Shown here: positions 1 through 9,793 of the stretch, piece by piece
Numbering within the stretch: position 1 is the first letter of the stretch
How the letters are laid out: each line of letters opens with the position of its first letter
NCBI GenBank assembly: GCA_017993055.1
Contig: JAGONM010000013.1
Coordinates: 1 to 64,000 of the forward strand
Origin: Armatimonadota bacterium
GTDB taxonomy: Bacteria > Armatimonadota > UBA5829 > DTJY01
Direction of reading: 5' to 3'
Length of the DNA stretch: 64,000 nucleotides
Notes under the pieces: model-generated
The model's database searches: none
Seen by the model: the letters and a program-made list of their open reading frames with translations, nothing else
What the model was told of the DNA's origin: nothing
Position numbers and translations under genes: made by a program

Positions 1-96
1 GAGGAGGGCGTTGTGCCTCAACGAACCGTACTCAGTCGCAGCCTCGACGTCCAGGCTGCGACTGAGTACGGTTCGTTGAGGCACAACGCCCTCCTC
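1..96. repeat. Perfect 44-bp inverted repeat at the window start
   Basis: Bases 1-44 are the exact reverse complement of bases 53-96, with an 8-base centre (45-52). The right arm reads smoothly into the GH5-like gene, whereas the left arm lies at the very first base of the sequence. A perfect fold-back exactly at a sequence end is typical of an assembly or amplification artefact. The left arm should therefore not be trusted as genomic sequence. Confidence 0.9.
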
Positions 97-1647
97 TGGA
101 GATCATGGCTTCAGGAGTATCCCGAGACTTATACGGCGCTCACGAATGCCCAGGAACGCTGGTCCGTCAGGCTGGCCGCGGCGCAAGACGAGGACGCCGA
201 CGCTCTTTCGGCAGTTCTTCGCGATGCCGTCGCCGATCTGGAGAAGTATTACGCCAGGGCCTTCGAGGCGTTCCGAAAGGGAATACAGAACCCCAAGCCG
301 CTGATGAAGACGAATCCCGCGAAGGAGGACTACGTCCGGGTCGCGCCGGGCGGGAAGTACTTCGTCCATTCGGATGGATCGTTCTTCACTCCCCTGGGCT
401 ACAATCACAATCCCGACTGGCCTCAGACCTACGAGTCCGCTATAGGGCGGCCCGAGTACGATCCGGCGGTCACCGATGCGTTCTTCAAGCACCTGAGCGA
501 GTGCGGCGTGAACCTCATCCGCCTGATGCTCGAATCGCCCGCGGGAGGGTTTCTCCTCGAGGATCCGGTCGGCACGTTCAACGTGGAACAGGTGGCGTTT
601 CTCGACAACATCGTCAACCTTGCCAGGAAACATGACATCAAGCTGATGATCACCCCGTGGGACACCTTCTGGATGGGCCATACCTGGGACCGCAATCCGT
701 ACAATTCGAAGAATGGCGGCCCCGTCGGAACGCGCGTCGAGTTCATCACCAGGCCGGAAGTCATCGAGGCGCAGAAAAGGCGGCTGAAGTTCATTATAGA
801 CCGGTGGGGCAACACGGGCACGATCTTCGCGTGGGAGATTCTGAACGAGGCGGACAAGTGGTGGGACGCTTCAGGAGAGCAGACGCAGGCATGGGCGAAG
901 GAGATGGGCGACTACGTGCGCGAGTATGAGAAGCAGAAGTGGGGGCGCAATCACCTGATCTGCATCTCCACCGGGCATCCGATTCCGGACGGCGCGTGGG
1001 GCGAGTTGGCATACAGGCAGCCGGGCATGGACCTTGCCACTACACACCTCTACCTCGACGCAGCGATGTGGCCCGACGAGCCGATCGGCCCGGCGATTGC
1101 GGTCCGGAAGGGAGTGACCTACGCGCTGGGCCAGATCGAGGACAGCCGGCCGTACATTGACGGCGAGAACGGCCCGATCAACAGATGGATCGCGGATGGG
1201 AAGCTCGACGATGAGGTATTCCATCACATGTCGTGGGCGCATCTGGCGTCAGGCGGGGCGGGAAGCAGCCTTCGGTGGCCGTACCGCGGCCCTCACCATC
1301 TGAGCGAGGGCATGTATCAGCATCTCGGCCGGATGAGCAAGTTCGTGAAAGACGTCCCGTGGGCGAAGCTGATCGGGACCCCCTCGGAAATCAGGGTGCC
1401 GGTCCCGGAGGGATGGGTCGCCTGCTCGACGGGCACCTCGCAGGGCGCACTGGTATGGGTTGCGTCCTCGAAGCCATCGGAGATGAAGCTGTCCATCACA
1501 TGGAACGGCCCCAAGACGGTGAAGTATCGCTGTTACGACACGAAGTCCGGCGAGTGGATATGCAACGGAACCGCAAGGCCGGCCGACGGGGATCTGCCGA
1601 TACTGATCGGCGGAGAGCGATCGTCCGTAGCGGTGGTGCTGGAATGA
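13..1647 (+). CDS. GH5-like cellulase/mannanase-type glycoside hydrolase, 5' end missing
   Basis: Predicted retaining beta-glycosidase with a (beta/alpha)8 barrel, acting on beta-linked glucans or mannans. Counting from base 13, the acid/base Glu lies in ILNEADKWW (residue 279, codon 847-849). The likely nucleophile lies in YIDGENGP (residue 385, codon 1165-1167). A helical segment of about 80 residues precedes the barrel, and a small beta-rich domain follows from about residue 445. The apparent GTG start at 13 falls inside the fold-back repeat, so genuine sequence probably starts near base 45. The true N-terminus, and any signal peptide, are outside the window. The stop overlaps the next gene by four bases (ATGA), so the two genes are translationally coupled. 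The substrate cannot be assigned from sequence. Confidence 0.75.
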   Translation: MPQRTVLSRSLDVQAATEYGSLRHNALLWRSWLQEYPETYTALTNAQERWSVRLAAAQDEDADALSAVLRDAVADLEKYYARAFEAFRKGIQNPKPLMKTNPAKEDYVRVAPGGKYFVHSDGSFFTPLGYNHNPDWPQTYESAIGRPEYDPAVTDAFFKHLSECGVNLIRLMLESPAGGFLLEDPVGTFNVEQVAFLDNIVNLARKHDIKLMITPWDTFWMGHTWDRNPYNSKNGGPVGTRVEFITRPEVIEAQKRRLKFIIDRWGNTGTIFAWEILNEADKWWDASGEQTQAWAKEMGDYVREYEKQKWGRNHLICISTGHPIPDGAWGELAYRQPGMDLATTHLYLDAAMWPDEPIGPAIAVRKGVTYALGQIEDSRPYIDGENGPINRWIADGKLDDEVFHHMSWAHLASGGAGSSLRWPYRGPHHLSEGMYQHLGRMSKFVKDVPWAKLIGTPSEIRVPVPEGWVACSTGTSQGALVWVASSKPSEMKLSITWNGPKTVKYRCYDTKSGEWICNGTARPADGDLPILIGGERSSVAVVLE

Positions 1648-2597
1648 CCTACACCAACCCCGTCCACGACCGATACTTCGCCGACCCGTTCGTGTGGCGG
1701 CATGAGGGGACGTACTATGCCGTCGGGACCGGGCCGCGCGGTGAATCGGAGCCGAGCAGGTTCCCGCTGCTGCGGTCGGCCGACCTCTTGAACTGGGAGT
1801 CGCTCGGGCACGCGCTCGTCTCGGTGAGCCCCGACCTCGGGAACGACTACTGGGCGCCGGAGGTCGCATACTCCGGCGGGCGGTTCTATCTCTACTATTC
1901 GGTCGGTCACGGCGACAAAGGGCATCACGTCCGAGTCGCCGTGAGTGAGAAACCCGAAGGCCCATATGAGGATACCGGCACACCAGTGATCGATCCGTCA
2001 GTCTGCCCGTTCTCGATAGACGCGAGCCCGTTCCGGAACGATGACGGCGAGTGGTACCTCTTCTACGCCCGCGACTTCCTCGATACCGACGACGGATTCC
2101 GTGTGGGCACCGGGCTGGCGGTCGATCGGTTGATCGGCATGACGAAGCTCGCCGGTGAAGAGCGAGTCGTCATGCGCGCGAGGCACGACTGGCAGCGGTT
2201 CATGGCCGACCGACCGATGTACGGCGGCGTTTACGACTGGCATACTCTCGAAGGCCCGGCGGTCCTCAAGCACGATGGGCGCTACTACTGCTTCTACAGC
2301 GGCGGGTGCTGGAAGAACGATACCTACGGCGTGGACTGCGCCGTCGCCGATTCGGTCACGGGTCCGTACGTGGATCAGAATGATGGAAGCGGCGCGAGAG
2401 TGCTCCGCTCAGCGCTCGGGGTGATCGGTCCGGGACACAACTCGTTCGTCGAGGGACCCGACGGCTTAGAGATCATCGTCTACCACGCATGGAATCCGGA
2501 GATGAACGCCCGCCTCATGTGCATCGACCGGCTCATCTGGACTCCCGACGGTCCCAGAAGTGGGCTGCCGACCGCAGACGTCCCTACCTGGGGCTGA
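1644..2597 (+). CDS. GH43-family glycosidase (arabinanase/xylosidase type)
   Basis: Inverting five-bladed beta-propeller glycosidase of 317 residues, acting on arabinose- or xylose-containing side chains. The three expected acidic residues are visible: base D14 in FADPFVW, pKa-modulating D126 in SIDASPF, and acid E203 in LEGPAV. WAPEV at about 70-74 is another family landmark. The ATG at 1644 overlaps the stop of the GH5-like gene (ATGA) and directly precedes the NPVHDRYFADP start of the propeller, so I prefer it over in-frame codons further upstream. No signal peptide is visible, so the enzyme is probably cytoplasmic and acts on imported oligosaccharides. It converges with the next gene and shares its last 14 bases with it. 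Confidence 0.85.
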   Translation: MTYTNPVHDRYFADPFVWRHEGTYYAVGTGPRGESEPSRFPLLRSADLLNWESLGHALVSVSPDLGNDYWAPEVAYSGGRFYLYYSVGHGDKGHHVRVAVSEKPEGPYEDTGTPVIDPSVCPFSIDASPFRNDDGEWYLFYARDFLDTDDGFRVGTGLAVDRLIGMTKLAGEERVVMRARHDWQRFMADRPMYGGVYDWHTLEGPAVLKHDGRYYCFYSGGCWKNDTYGVDCAVADSVTGPYVDQNDGSGARVLRSALGVIGPGHNSFVEGPDGLEIIVYHAWNPEMNARLMCIDRLIWTPDGPRSGLPTADVPTWG

Positions 2598-5500
2598 TCG
2601 TCCCCAACTTCACCCTTCCACTATACTGCACGAGGACTGATCCGTCTTGCGTGCCGTGCTTCAACTCGCATACACCGGGGAAGTAGATCGGGTGGCCGGC
2701 GTCTACGATCAATGACTTGGACCAGGTCTTGCCCTCATCACGGCTGATAATGTACTTCAGCGACTGGTCCATCACGGCAGTGGCGGCGACTCCTGGCTTC
2801 TCGCGATCCTCGTCGGTCGTGAAGACGCAGAGGAGATCGCCGGTCGAGAGCTTGATCATCCACGGGGCGAGCGCATTGAAGTCAGGATTCGGCGGCTGAT
2901 AGAGCAGACGGCGCTCCTCCTTCTGCCAACTCCAGGTCTTCCCGCCGTCGTCCGAGGTTACGCTCATCAGCACGCCTCGATGCGGAGGATAGGTCTGCAC
3001 CGTCTCGAATGCGCACAGAAGCCTGTTCTTCGATAGTTCTACGACGGTACACATGCCGTCGCGCGAGAGATGCTCCGGATTGTGCGCCCGGCTGACGGTC
3101 ACGGGGGCGATCCACTGCTTCGACTTCGGGTCCCACGTCTTCATCGTCAGCCACTGATGCCTGGGAAACCCCTCCCTGCCAGGCGTGTCCTCGTCGTCAT
3201 AGTAGCACTGGATCGTGCCGTCGCTCTGCTCCAGAAGAAAAGTGGACCAGAGGCCTCGGAAATCGCCGTCACTGCGTGCGACCTCGGAGTGCGGCTTCCA
3301 CGTCGCGCCGTTGTCGCTGCTGGCGGCGACCTCCAGGCGATACCTGTGCTGCCTGCCCAAGTTTCGGCGGTATGAGTAGAGGAGATCGCCGTTCCGAAGC
3401 TGGACCATGTGCCCATCGCCGATGTCGATGCCAGGCTCGTCGCTGTGGACGATATCGCTGAACTTGCTCCACGTCAGGCCGCCGTCCTGACTTCGGAAGC
3501 ATGCGATCGAGACACCTCCCTCCCCGACGGGGACCGTCCTGCTGACCAGGATATCCCCGTTTCTGAGTTCGAGCGGGCACTTGAAGCCCTCGCCGGGATG
3601 GGATTCGCTGCTCCATTTGATCGTCGGGGGGAGGAAGCCGGCGATCCTTTTCCGCAGCCCCTCACGACGCTTCCGGAGATCGGGTTCGTCCATCTGCCTG
3701 AAGAGCGGCGGGGTATTCGCTGCGCTCGTAGAACGGACGACCCTTCCGAGGTAGTCGGTCCCGAAGCGTCCGAGGGAGACCGCTCCGTCGAGCCGTGCGC
3801 TCATCTTGTTGCCGATCTGATCGACCTGCGGAGTGCGGCCCGAGACGACCAGCTTTCCACCGCGCTCCATGAAGGCAGAGAGCATTCCCGCCACTCCAGG
3901 CGGGCAGTAGGCGCAGTCGGGCAGGAAGATCACGTCGTATCGCGCCCGGAGGTCAGGCCTCTGCGAAGCGAGTTCATGGAGCGTCCAGATGTCAGGGATT
4001 GCGCCGGACTCCGTGACCGCTTTATACAGACCGACGAAGTCCCTGAAGTCGTTGTCCTTCGGCCCGCTCGCCAGGGCCGTCGGCAGGATCGGCTGTATGA
4101 TCGCCACCCGCGATGGCCCGTCGGCCACCGACATCCTGCCGCGCGTAAGCATCTTCTCGAGTTCTGCGAGCGGCATGCCGGTGTAGTAATCGTAGTCGGG
4201 AGTTCCCCACCAGCAATAGTAGAACACGCCGGTCGCGCCGTGACGGATCGCCTCGCGAGTGACGGCGTCCATCGCAGGGTATCCGACCGCGACGCCGGAC
4301 GTGAAGTCGATCACATCGATCGCATAGACCGGCTTCCCATACTTCCGCGCCAGGTCGATCGCCGCCGTGATCCTCACCGGATCGCCGTCCGCCGAGCAGA
4401 TCTGCATCCCGATCACGTCCATGTGCCTGAGCTTCGGTAGGATCACATCCAGCGCCATCCCGACGTGCTGGGTGTAGTCCCACTCCACAGGGAAGGCGAA
4501 AGCGTAGGTGAGGTAGCCGACCGTAAGTCGGGAGGGATCGGCGTGCTTGACGAGCCTGCAGAAACCCTCGATGTAGCCGCCGACGAACTCGCTGCCGAAT
4601 GTGAACCAGTCATACGCCGCGGCCCGCATATTCCCCAACTCGCGCCGGTCGTCCACGCGAGGCATTTCGATGGTGAGACGCCCGCCCTCGAATATGCCCT
4701 TCGCTCGGCTGCTCTGCATCCAGTTATCGAAAAACCAGTGCTCCGGCGCATCCTTGCCCTGACTGAACTGCGGATTCGGGGCGAGGTTTCTATCGGAGCC
4801 CTCTTCCCCGAAGAAGACGTCGTCGAAGCTGACCGTGCCGTTGCCGTGGAGCTTGAGGAGGAGCCACGCCGACTTCGCCCGTTCCGGCGCTTTCACGATC
4901 AGCTCCAACTGCCTCTGGGATGCCGTGCCCTTCAGCCGGTCGCTGTTTGAGGTCCAGATCGGCGTTCCGTTGTCGCCCTGACGCCATGCTATCTGGAGGA
5001 AGGCACCCTCACCGCGCACGTTCATTGCCCGGATCTTCGCTCGGAAGACGTACTCCTTACCGGGCTCGATCGGGACATCGGTGTGGATGCTCCACGAAAG
5101 ATCGTTGGCGACGTCCTCGGCGGGCTCGAACGGTGAGAGGTGGTCCGCCGCTCCCAAGTCGGAGCCGGTCAGCTTTGGAGGATTGACCGCGTCGAAGCTG
5201 CTGTAGGTGCTCTTCCAAGTCGAGTTCAGTCTCGCGATGGATCCGTACTTCGCCGCGAGCCACTCTCTGAACGCGGCAATCTCCGCGGGGTTGAAGCGGA
5301 ACCCCGATTCGTACCACCATTCGGCGCCCGGCTGATATCCTATCACGACGCCGGTCGTGTCGCGTTGTTTCACATGTTCGATCACGGCGCGGACGAACTT
5401 CTCGTGCCAGATCCTGAAGATGCCGGAAGTCATTGAAGGCGTTGCGTGAGGCCGCCCGATGAAATCCAACTGCATCTCGCCGGCTGAGCGGCACTGCTCC

Positions 5501-5802
5501 GTCAGCCAGGCCGGCGAGTAGACCGGATTCGCCTCCATGAGCAGGATGATCTTCAGCTTGTTGTTCTCCGCAAACTCGATCTGCCGGTCTATGCTGCTGA
5601 AGTCATACTCACCTTCCTTCGACTCGATGCCGGAGACCGCGCGGAAGATGACCGCGTTGGAGCCGGACCTGGACACGTCGTCCATCCCCTTGTCTATCCA
5701 GGGAAAGTGGTTCACGAAGCCGATCAGCGGCTCATCCGCATGCGACGCGGAGATCGCGCATGCCAGTATAGCAAGCATCGGGAGTATCAGCATCTTCATC
5801 AT
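2584..5802 (-). CDS. Secreted GH42-like glycosidase fused to a sialidase-type BNR propeller
   Basis: Large secreted protein of 1072 residues with several domains. Residues 1-22 are a signal peptide. Residues 24-540 resemble a GH42 beta-galactosidase barrel, with the probable acid/base E161 in GYQPGAEWWYES. A carbohydrate-binding-like jelly roll is inserted at about 235-365. A GATase-like beta-galactosidase domain lies at about 555-670. From about 725 to the end there is a sialidase-type propeller with four Asp-box-like motifs: SQDGGLTW, SSDNGATW, TSDDGGKTW and SRDEGKTW, near residues 770, 830, 950 and 1020. The gene starts immediately after the upstream stop (TAG then ATG), so it is the second gene of a two-gene operon. 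The combination suggests one polypeptide attacking two linkages of a host or algal glycan. Catalytic competence of the propeller is not established. Confidence 0.75.
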   Translation of the reverse strand: MMKMLILPMLAILACAISASHADEPLIGFVNHFPWIDKGMDDVSRSGSNAVIFRAVSGIESKEGEYDFSSIDRQIEFAENNKLKIILLMEANPVYSPAWLTEQCRSAGEMQLDFIGRPHATPSMTSGIFRIWHEKFVRAVIEHVKQRDTTGVVIGYQPGAEWWYESGFRFNPAEIAAFREWLAAKYGSIARLNSTWKSTYSSFDAVNPPKLTGSDLGAADHLSPFEPAEDVANDLSWSIHTDVPIEPGKEYVFRAKIRAMNVRGEGAFLQIAWRQGDNGTPIWTSNSDRLKGTASQRQLELIVKAPERAKSAWLLLKLHGNGTVSFDDVFFGEEGSDRNLAPNPQFSQGKDAPEHWFFDNWMQSSRAKGIFEGGRLTIEMPRVDDRRELGNMRAAAYDWFTFGSEFVGGYIEGFCRLVKHADPSRLTVGYLTYAFAFPVEWDYTQHVGMALDVILPKLRHMDVIGMQICSADGDPVRITAAIDLARKYGKPVYAIDVIDFTSGVAVGYPAMDAVTREAIRHGATGVFYYCWWGTPDYDYYTGMPLAELEKMLTRGRMSVADGPSRVAIIQPILPTALASGPKDNDFRDFVGLYKAVTESGAIPDIWTLHELASQRPDLRARYDVIFLPDCAYCPPGVAGMLSAFMERGGKLVVSGRTPQVDQIGNKMSARLDGAVSLGRFGTDYLGRVVRSTSAANTPPLFRQMDEPDLRKRREGLRKRIAGFLPPTIKWSSESHPGEGFKCPLELRNGDILVSRTVPVGEGGVSIACFRSQDGGLTWSKFSDIVHSDEPGIDIGDGHMVQLRNGDLLYSYRRNLGRQHRYRLEVAASSDNGATWKPHSEVARSDGDFRGLWSTFLLEQSDGTIQCYYDDEDTPGREGFPRHQWLTMKTWDPKSKQWIAPVTVSRAHNPEHLSRDGMCTVVELSKNRLLCAFETVQTYPPHRGVLMSVTSDDGGKTWSWQKEERRLLYQPPNPDFNALAPWMIKLSTGDLLCVFTTDEDREKPGVAATAVMDQSLKYIISRDEGKTWSKSLIVDAGHPIYFPGVCELKHGTQDGSVLVQYSGRVKLGTISPR

Positions 5803-8097
5803 CTACCTGCCGTTCAATGATATGAAAACCCGCGCGCCTCCACGAAGGTCTTCGATGGACGCGTCGACGATGATCTCGGTCGCGCCGTCCGCAAGTTCGT
5901 ACTTCTCGGTCGAAGGGTTGTAGAACACCGGGAGGGCATTCCTCGCCAGATCGAGCCGATAGATGCCGGGGGATATCTCCTTGAGGCCTAGCCACGCGAA
6001 GAGGCCCGGCACGAGACGAAGGCGAACCTGAGCCTTCTCGACGGGACGACCGTCGGCATCCCATGCCCGCACCTCGACGCGGAGTCCTTCGACCGACGAC
6101 CTGAGCGCCAGGGAATGGGTGATGCTTCGTGAGAGAGCACAGGCCTTGGACCAGCGGCCGCCTCCCAGGTGCTCGCGCGCTCGGTCGAGGACCGCGCCAA
6201 AGCGCTTCGTGTCCGCACCGAGTCGCGTCCACAGAGCGATGGCGGACTCGGCCCGTTCCACCTCGTATTTCGCGCGTTCGGCGCCGAGCGGCGGTTCGAT
6301 GGAGAACAGGGCGGTCCCAAGCGGCTCGATGGTGATGCCACCGAGGAGCGGCTCGCCGGTGAGGAGGTCTCTGGCTCGTCCGTCCCGTCCGACGGGTCCG
6401 AGATTGTCTGACGAGAGCTGGACGCTTCTGCGCTCGTCCGTGCGGTTGATCAGCACCACCTGAACGTTGGTCCCGTCGGTGAGCAGGAGCGGCTCAATGC
6501 CCTCGGCGTGCACACCTTCTTCGATCACAGTCACGGGGCGCAGACCCTCGCCGACGACGGCCTCGACGGCATCCAGATCCAGCGGCTCTACCTTGACGGG
6601 CCATGTGTTCGCGCCGGAGGTCGTCTGCGTCTGATGGATCACGGACACCGGCGGACCTCCGGAATCCCGGGGCAGGATGATCTTCCCGCCAGCGCGGGTG
6701 TATTCACCCAGGCGCCGACACGCTTCCTCGGAGAGAAGCGAATTGTCCGTGCTGAGGAGGAAAGGGGTCACCTTGGCAAGCTGCGCGTCTATTTCAGCGT
6801 CGGTCAGAAGCACAACCGACCAGCCGCGCTTGATCGCCTCGTCGTAGAGCAGCGTCCATCGGTCCTGCCACCTGGAGCGCCAGGCCGCGTCGGAAATGAA
6901 GATCCCCACGCGAGGCTGGAGTCGCGAGCACCCGTCGAGATGCGGCGCGGCGCGTCGAAGTTCGTCGAAGACGCGCCTCGCCTCCGACTCGGCAGGCGTG
7001 CCGGCGATGCCCCATTCGCCGTCGGGAAGGTCGCCGCGCCAGTGCACGAGCCCGATGTGCCACACCCCGAGACCGAGGGCCTCGTAGACTGCCCGACGAA
7101 GAGCCGGCGGGGTGAATGTTCGTCCCCCACCCTTAGCTGCCGGGTCGAGCTGCTTGTTGGCCAGGCGGGGCGCGACTACCGGCAGGCCGAAACTCGTCTG
7201 CTGATCGAGGGTCATGCGGATGATGCGCTCGGCGTCGTCGTCAATCGAGATCGGCCCGGCCTCGAAGCCGTCCGAGACGCCAGCGAGGTCGCCGAGCGGG
7301 TACCCGAGTTTCGATCGGAAGTCGAAGGCGAATGGGTTGCCGTGCGTCGGGACCATCGCCGGGCGAGTCGGATCGAGCGAGTGGATTTGAGGAGTGTAGC
7401 CCGCATAGCGGTCAACGACGACCGAATCCCGGAACTCCCTCCAGTCAGTCCGTCCGGTACGCATTCTCCAAGCGGTGAAGTGCCTCGTCACCGCAGGACT
7501 GTGATCGCCTTCCGGGAGGCCGAAGTAGTCGGGCCAGGACTGCTCACCGCCGATGACCCAGTAGCGGACCCAGCGCTTCCGGCCCAGCAGCCCGATCATG
7601 TATGTCATCTGCTCCTTCGCGAGCCGGGCGAGCAACGGGTCCAGCATCGCCGGGACCCGGTTTGCGCCCACAAGGATGTTCCTGCCCGCCCGATCTTTCA
7701 TCCGCGCTTCCTGGCGAAGCCTCCAGAACCAGTCGGGATAGCGTACAAAGAAGGGGTTGTTGTGCTCGCCCAACCCGACTCCCGCGCCTGCCAACGCATC
7801 GAGTCCGGCATCAACAACGGGGGAGGGAGACACACGAACTCCATGAGGGGTGTCTTCAGCCTGCTCGACCTGCATCATGAGGTGCATGGACGAAGCATTG
7901 GCGCCGGTGCGCTCCATCTGCTCGCGAATCGAGTCCGGACCCGTCCATAGCCAGAATCCGTACATCTCCGCCGGTCTTGGGACAAGGTCCTGATAGGCCG
8001 GGTGGAGCATTCGCGGGAGCAAGCGTCCGCACGGGTCTCCGGAAGCGCCCGCCGCCTGCGAGATCATCAGAATCAGCACCGCAGTCATAGGTCTCAT
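5803..8097 (-). CDS. Secreted GH42-like beta-galactosidase-type protein
   Basis: Protein of about 764 residues with an N-terminal signal peptide ending near GASGD. A barrel-like region (about 40-380) is followed by a GATase-like segment (about 395-500, PRVGIFISDAAW and GEYTRAGGKIILP) as in GH42 trimerisation domains, then beta-rich C-terminal domains. The GH42 catalytic glutamates are not obvious; the GGEQSWPDYFG stretch may hold one. The family call is therefore moderate and the substrate unknown. The ATG at 8097 is preferred because it directly precedes the hydrophobic signal segment; a GTG at 8109 is also in frame. It lies upstream of the GH42/sialidase fusion with no gap, implying joint expression and export. 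Confidence 0.6.
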   Translation of the reverse strand: MRPMTAVLILMISQAAGASGDPCGRLLPRMLHPAYQDLVPRPAEMYGFWLWTGPDSIREQMERTGANASSMHLMMQVEQAEDTPHGVRVSPSPVVDAGLDALAGAGVGLGEHNNPFFVRYPDWFWRLRQEARMKDRAGRNILVGANRVPAMLDPLLARLAKEQMTYMIGLLGRKRWVRYWVIGGEQSWPDYFGLPEGDHSPAVTRHFTAWRMRTGRTDWREFRDSVVVDRYAGYTPQIHSLDPTRPAMVPTHGNPFAFDFRSKLGYPLGDLAGVSDGFEAGPISIDDDAERIIRMTLDQQTSFGLPVVAPRLANKQLDPAAKGGGRTFTPPALRRAVYEALGLGVWHIGLVHWRGDLPDGEWGIAGTPAESEARRVFDELRRAAPHLDGCSRLQPRVGIFISDAAWRSRWQDRWTLLYDEAIKRGWSVVLLTDAEIDAQLAKVTPFLLSTDNSLLSEEACRRLGEYTRAGGKIILPRDSGGPPVSVIHQTQTTSGANTWPVKVEPLDLDAVEAVVGEGLRPVTVIEEGVHAEGIEPLLLTDGTNVQVVLINRTDERRSVQLSSDNLGPVGRDGRARDLLTGEPLLGGITIEPLGTALFSIEPPLGAERAKYEVERAESAIALWTRLGADTKRFGAVLDRAREHLGGGRWSKACALSRSITHSLALRSSVEGLRVEVRAWDADGRPVEKAQVRLRLVPGLFAWLGLKEISPGIYRLDLARNALPVFYNPSTEKYELADGATEIIVDASIEDLRGGARVFISLNGR

Positions 8098-8231
8098 GTT
8101 CCTCAACACTGGGGACTATCGCCTCTGGTATGTCATTAGACGCCGACTATGGTCGAAACCTTCCGAAGGGTGCTCAGCGCCAACATGCACCCGCATTGCG
8201 AGGCGACTGTCAACCGGTTCGAGGAAGGAAG

Positions 8232-8260
8232 TTGACGCAGTCACCAAGTCAGTATAGACT
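8232..8260 (+). promoter_or_regulatory. Candidate sigma-70 promoter for the TolC-family gene
   Basis: TTGACG, 17 bases, then TAGACT. A second TATACT lies closer to the gene at 8358-8363 but lacks a good -35. The 300-bp gap 8098-8396 separates divergent genes and holds nothing else I recognise. Confidence 0.4.
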
Positions 8261-8396
8261 TAGTATATGCAGCCATTAGATAAGCCAACTGTTTCCCGCG
8301 AGCACGCGGCGGAGTAGTGCCCGAACTGCCGGACACCTTGCCAATCGCTAGTACCAATATACTGGAACTATATGAATCGGAAAGGCACAATCAACG

Positions 8397-9689
8397 ATGA
8401 GAACCACTGAGATCGTATTCGGACTGGCGCTGGTGATGCTACCCTGCGCGATGTCATTCGCGGCCGACCTGCCGTCTGACCGCCCGCTGACCCTGACCGA
8501 CTGCATCCGCCACGCGCTGTCGAACCACAACAACGTGCTGGCGGCAGAAAGAGACGCCGAGTCAAGCAGAGCAGCCACAAGGCAGGCGAGATCCGGCTAC
8601 CTACCGAGACTCGGAGTGTCCTCAGGGTACGCCCAATCCGGATACGAGGGCGGGCAGACCGGCTCCACCCAGATCCGCACCGGCACTTTCACCAACGACC
8701 GAACGATCCTGAGCGTTACGGAGACGCTCTACGACGGAGGGTTGACCCGGATGGCGATTCGGCAGGCAGCGGCATCCGAGAGAAGCTCGATCGCAAACCT
8801 CGAGCTGGCCAGACAGCAACGGGTCCTGATAGTGACCGAAGCGTACTTCGACGCCCTGCTCACGAGCCGGCTGGCGGACATCGCAGCCCAGACCGTGGAC
8901 GAAGCGGAGAAGCAGCTGGAAATGATCCGAGCGAAGATAGATGCAGGAGATGCCGCCCGCGTAGACATCTACCCGGTGGAGGTTCAGCTTGCCAACGCGA
9001 AGCTCGACAGGATACGGGCGGACAACGACGTCCGAGTCGCCGCCAATAGCTTGAGAAACGCCGTCGGCCTTGGAAGAGGCCCCGCCCTCACAATCGCGGA
9101 CGTGAGCGACCCTCGACCCGATATCCCGACTCTCGACGCCAGCCTGGCGCGCGCTATGACCGATCGCCCTGAGGCGGCCGGCGCGCTGGCCCAGGTTGAA
9201 TCAGCAAAGGCCGGACTCTCATACGCCAGATCCCAGACTTACCCGGTTCCCACCGCGAGCGCGTCATACGATTACGGGCTGATCGGCGAGCTTGACAACC
9301 GCTGGTCCGTCGGCGTCGCCTTGAACCTGAACATCTGGGACGGCGGCGCGGCCCAGGCCGAAGTTGACGGCAGCAGGGCCAGGCTGGACTCGGTCTCCAT
9401 GAAGTCCGAGCAGTTGCTCAGGGACATATCCGCCGAAGTCGAGGAGGCGCATCTCAACGTCACGACCGCGTTCGAGCGGCTGAAGGCCGGCGCGGCAAGC
9501 GTCGAACTGGCGCGGACGAACCTCGAGGTCGCCAAGGAGAAGTACATGCAGGAGATGGCAATCCCGCTGGAAATAACCTCCGCTCAGACGGCGTACGCGG
9601 ACGCGCGGGCACAGCATGCGCGGGCGCTCTACGACTGCTACGTCGCGCAGGCCCGGCTCGACAGGGCTGTCGGCAAGAGAGGATACTGA
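8397..9689 (+). CDS. TolC-family outer membrane efflux protein
   Basis: Outer-membrane channel component of 430 residues for efflux or type I export. It has a signal peptide (cleavage near SFAAD) and two homologous OEP halves made of long helical hairpins: one centred on SYLPRLGVSSGY to VDIYPVEVQLANAK, the second on SYARSQTYPVPTASASYDYG to LEITSAQTAYADARAQ. Length is typical for the family. No inner-membrane pump or membrane-fusion partner is next to it, so it probably serves pumps encoded elsewhere. It stands as a single transcription unit with its own promoter region and a strong terminator downstream. It is direct evidence that the cell has an outer membrane. Confidence 0.9.
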   Translation: MRTTEIVFGLALVMLPCAMSFAADLPSDRPLTLTDCIRHALSNHNNVLAAERDAESSRAATRQARSGYLPRLGVSSGYAQSGYEGGQTGSTQIRTGTFTNDRTILSVTETLYDGGLTRMAIRQAAASERSSIANLELARQQRVLIVTEAYFDALLTSRLADIAAQTVDEAEKQLEMIRAKIDAGDAARVDIYPVEVQLANAKLDRIRADNDVRVAANSLRNAVGLGRGPALTIADVSDPRPDIPTLDASLARAMTDRPEAAGALAQVESAKAGLSYARSQTYPVPTASASYDYGLIGELDNRWSVGVALNLNIWDGGAAQAEVDGSRARLDSVSMKSEQLLRDISAEVEEAHLNVTTAFERLKAGAASVELARTNLEVAKEKYMQEMAIPLEITSAQTAYADARAQHARALYDCYVAQARLDRAVGKRGY

Positions 9690-9793
9690 TCAGAGAGTGG
9701 AGACCGGCGGGCGCCGAAGCACGGGAGAGACCAAGGCGTCCGCGATGCTGCCTGCCGGGACAGCGGAATCACCATCTCAGAGCAGCTTGGTGA

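Noticed and set aside
1-96. Terminal inverted repeat of a mobile element or a telomere-like hairpin
   Set aside because: Its position exactly at base 1, perfect identity and tiny centre fit an assembly fold-back better; no transposase or resolvase is nearby.
103-681. Long open frames on the opposite strands of the GH and other GC-rich genes
   Set aside because: They are antisense shadows of genes with clear motifs and lack ribosome sites and homology signals.
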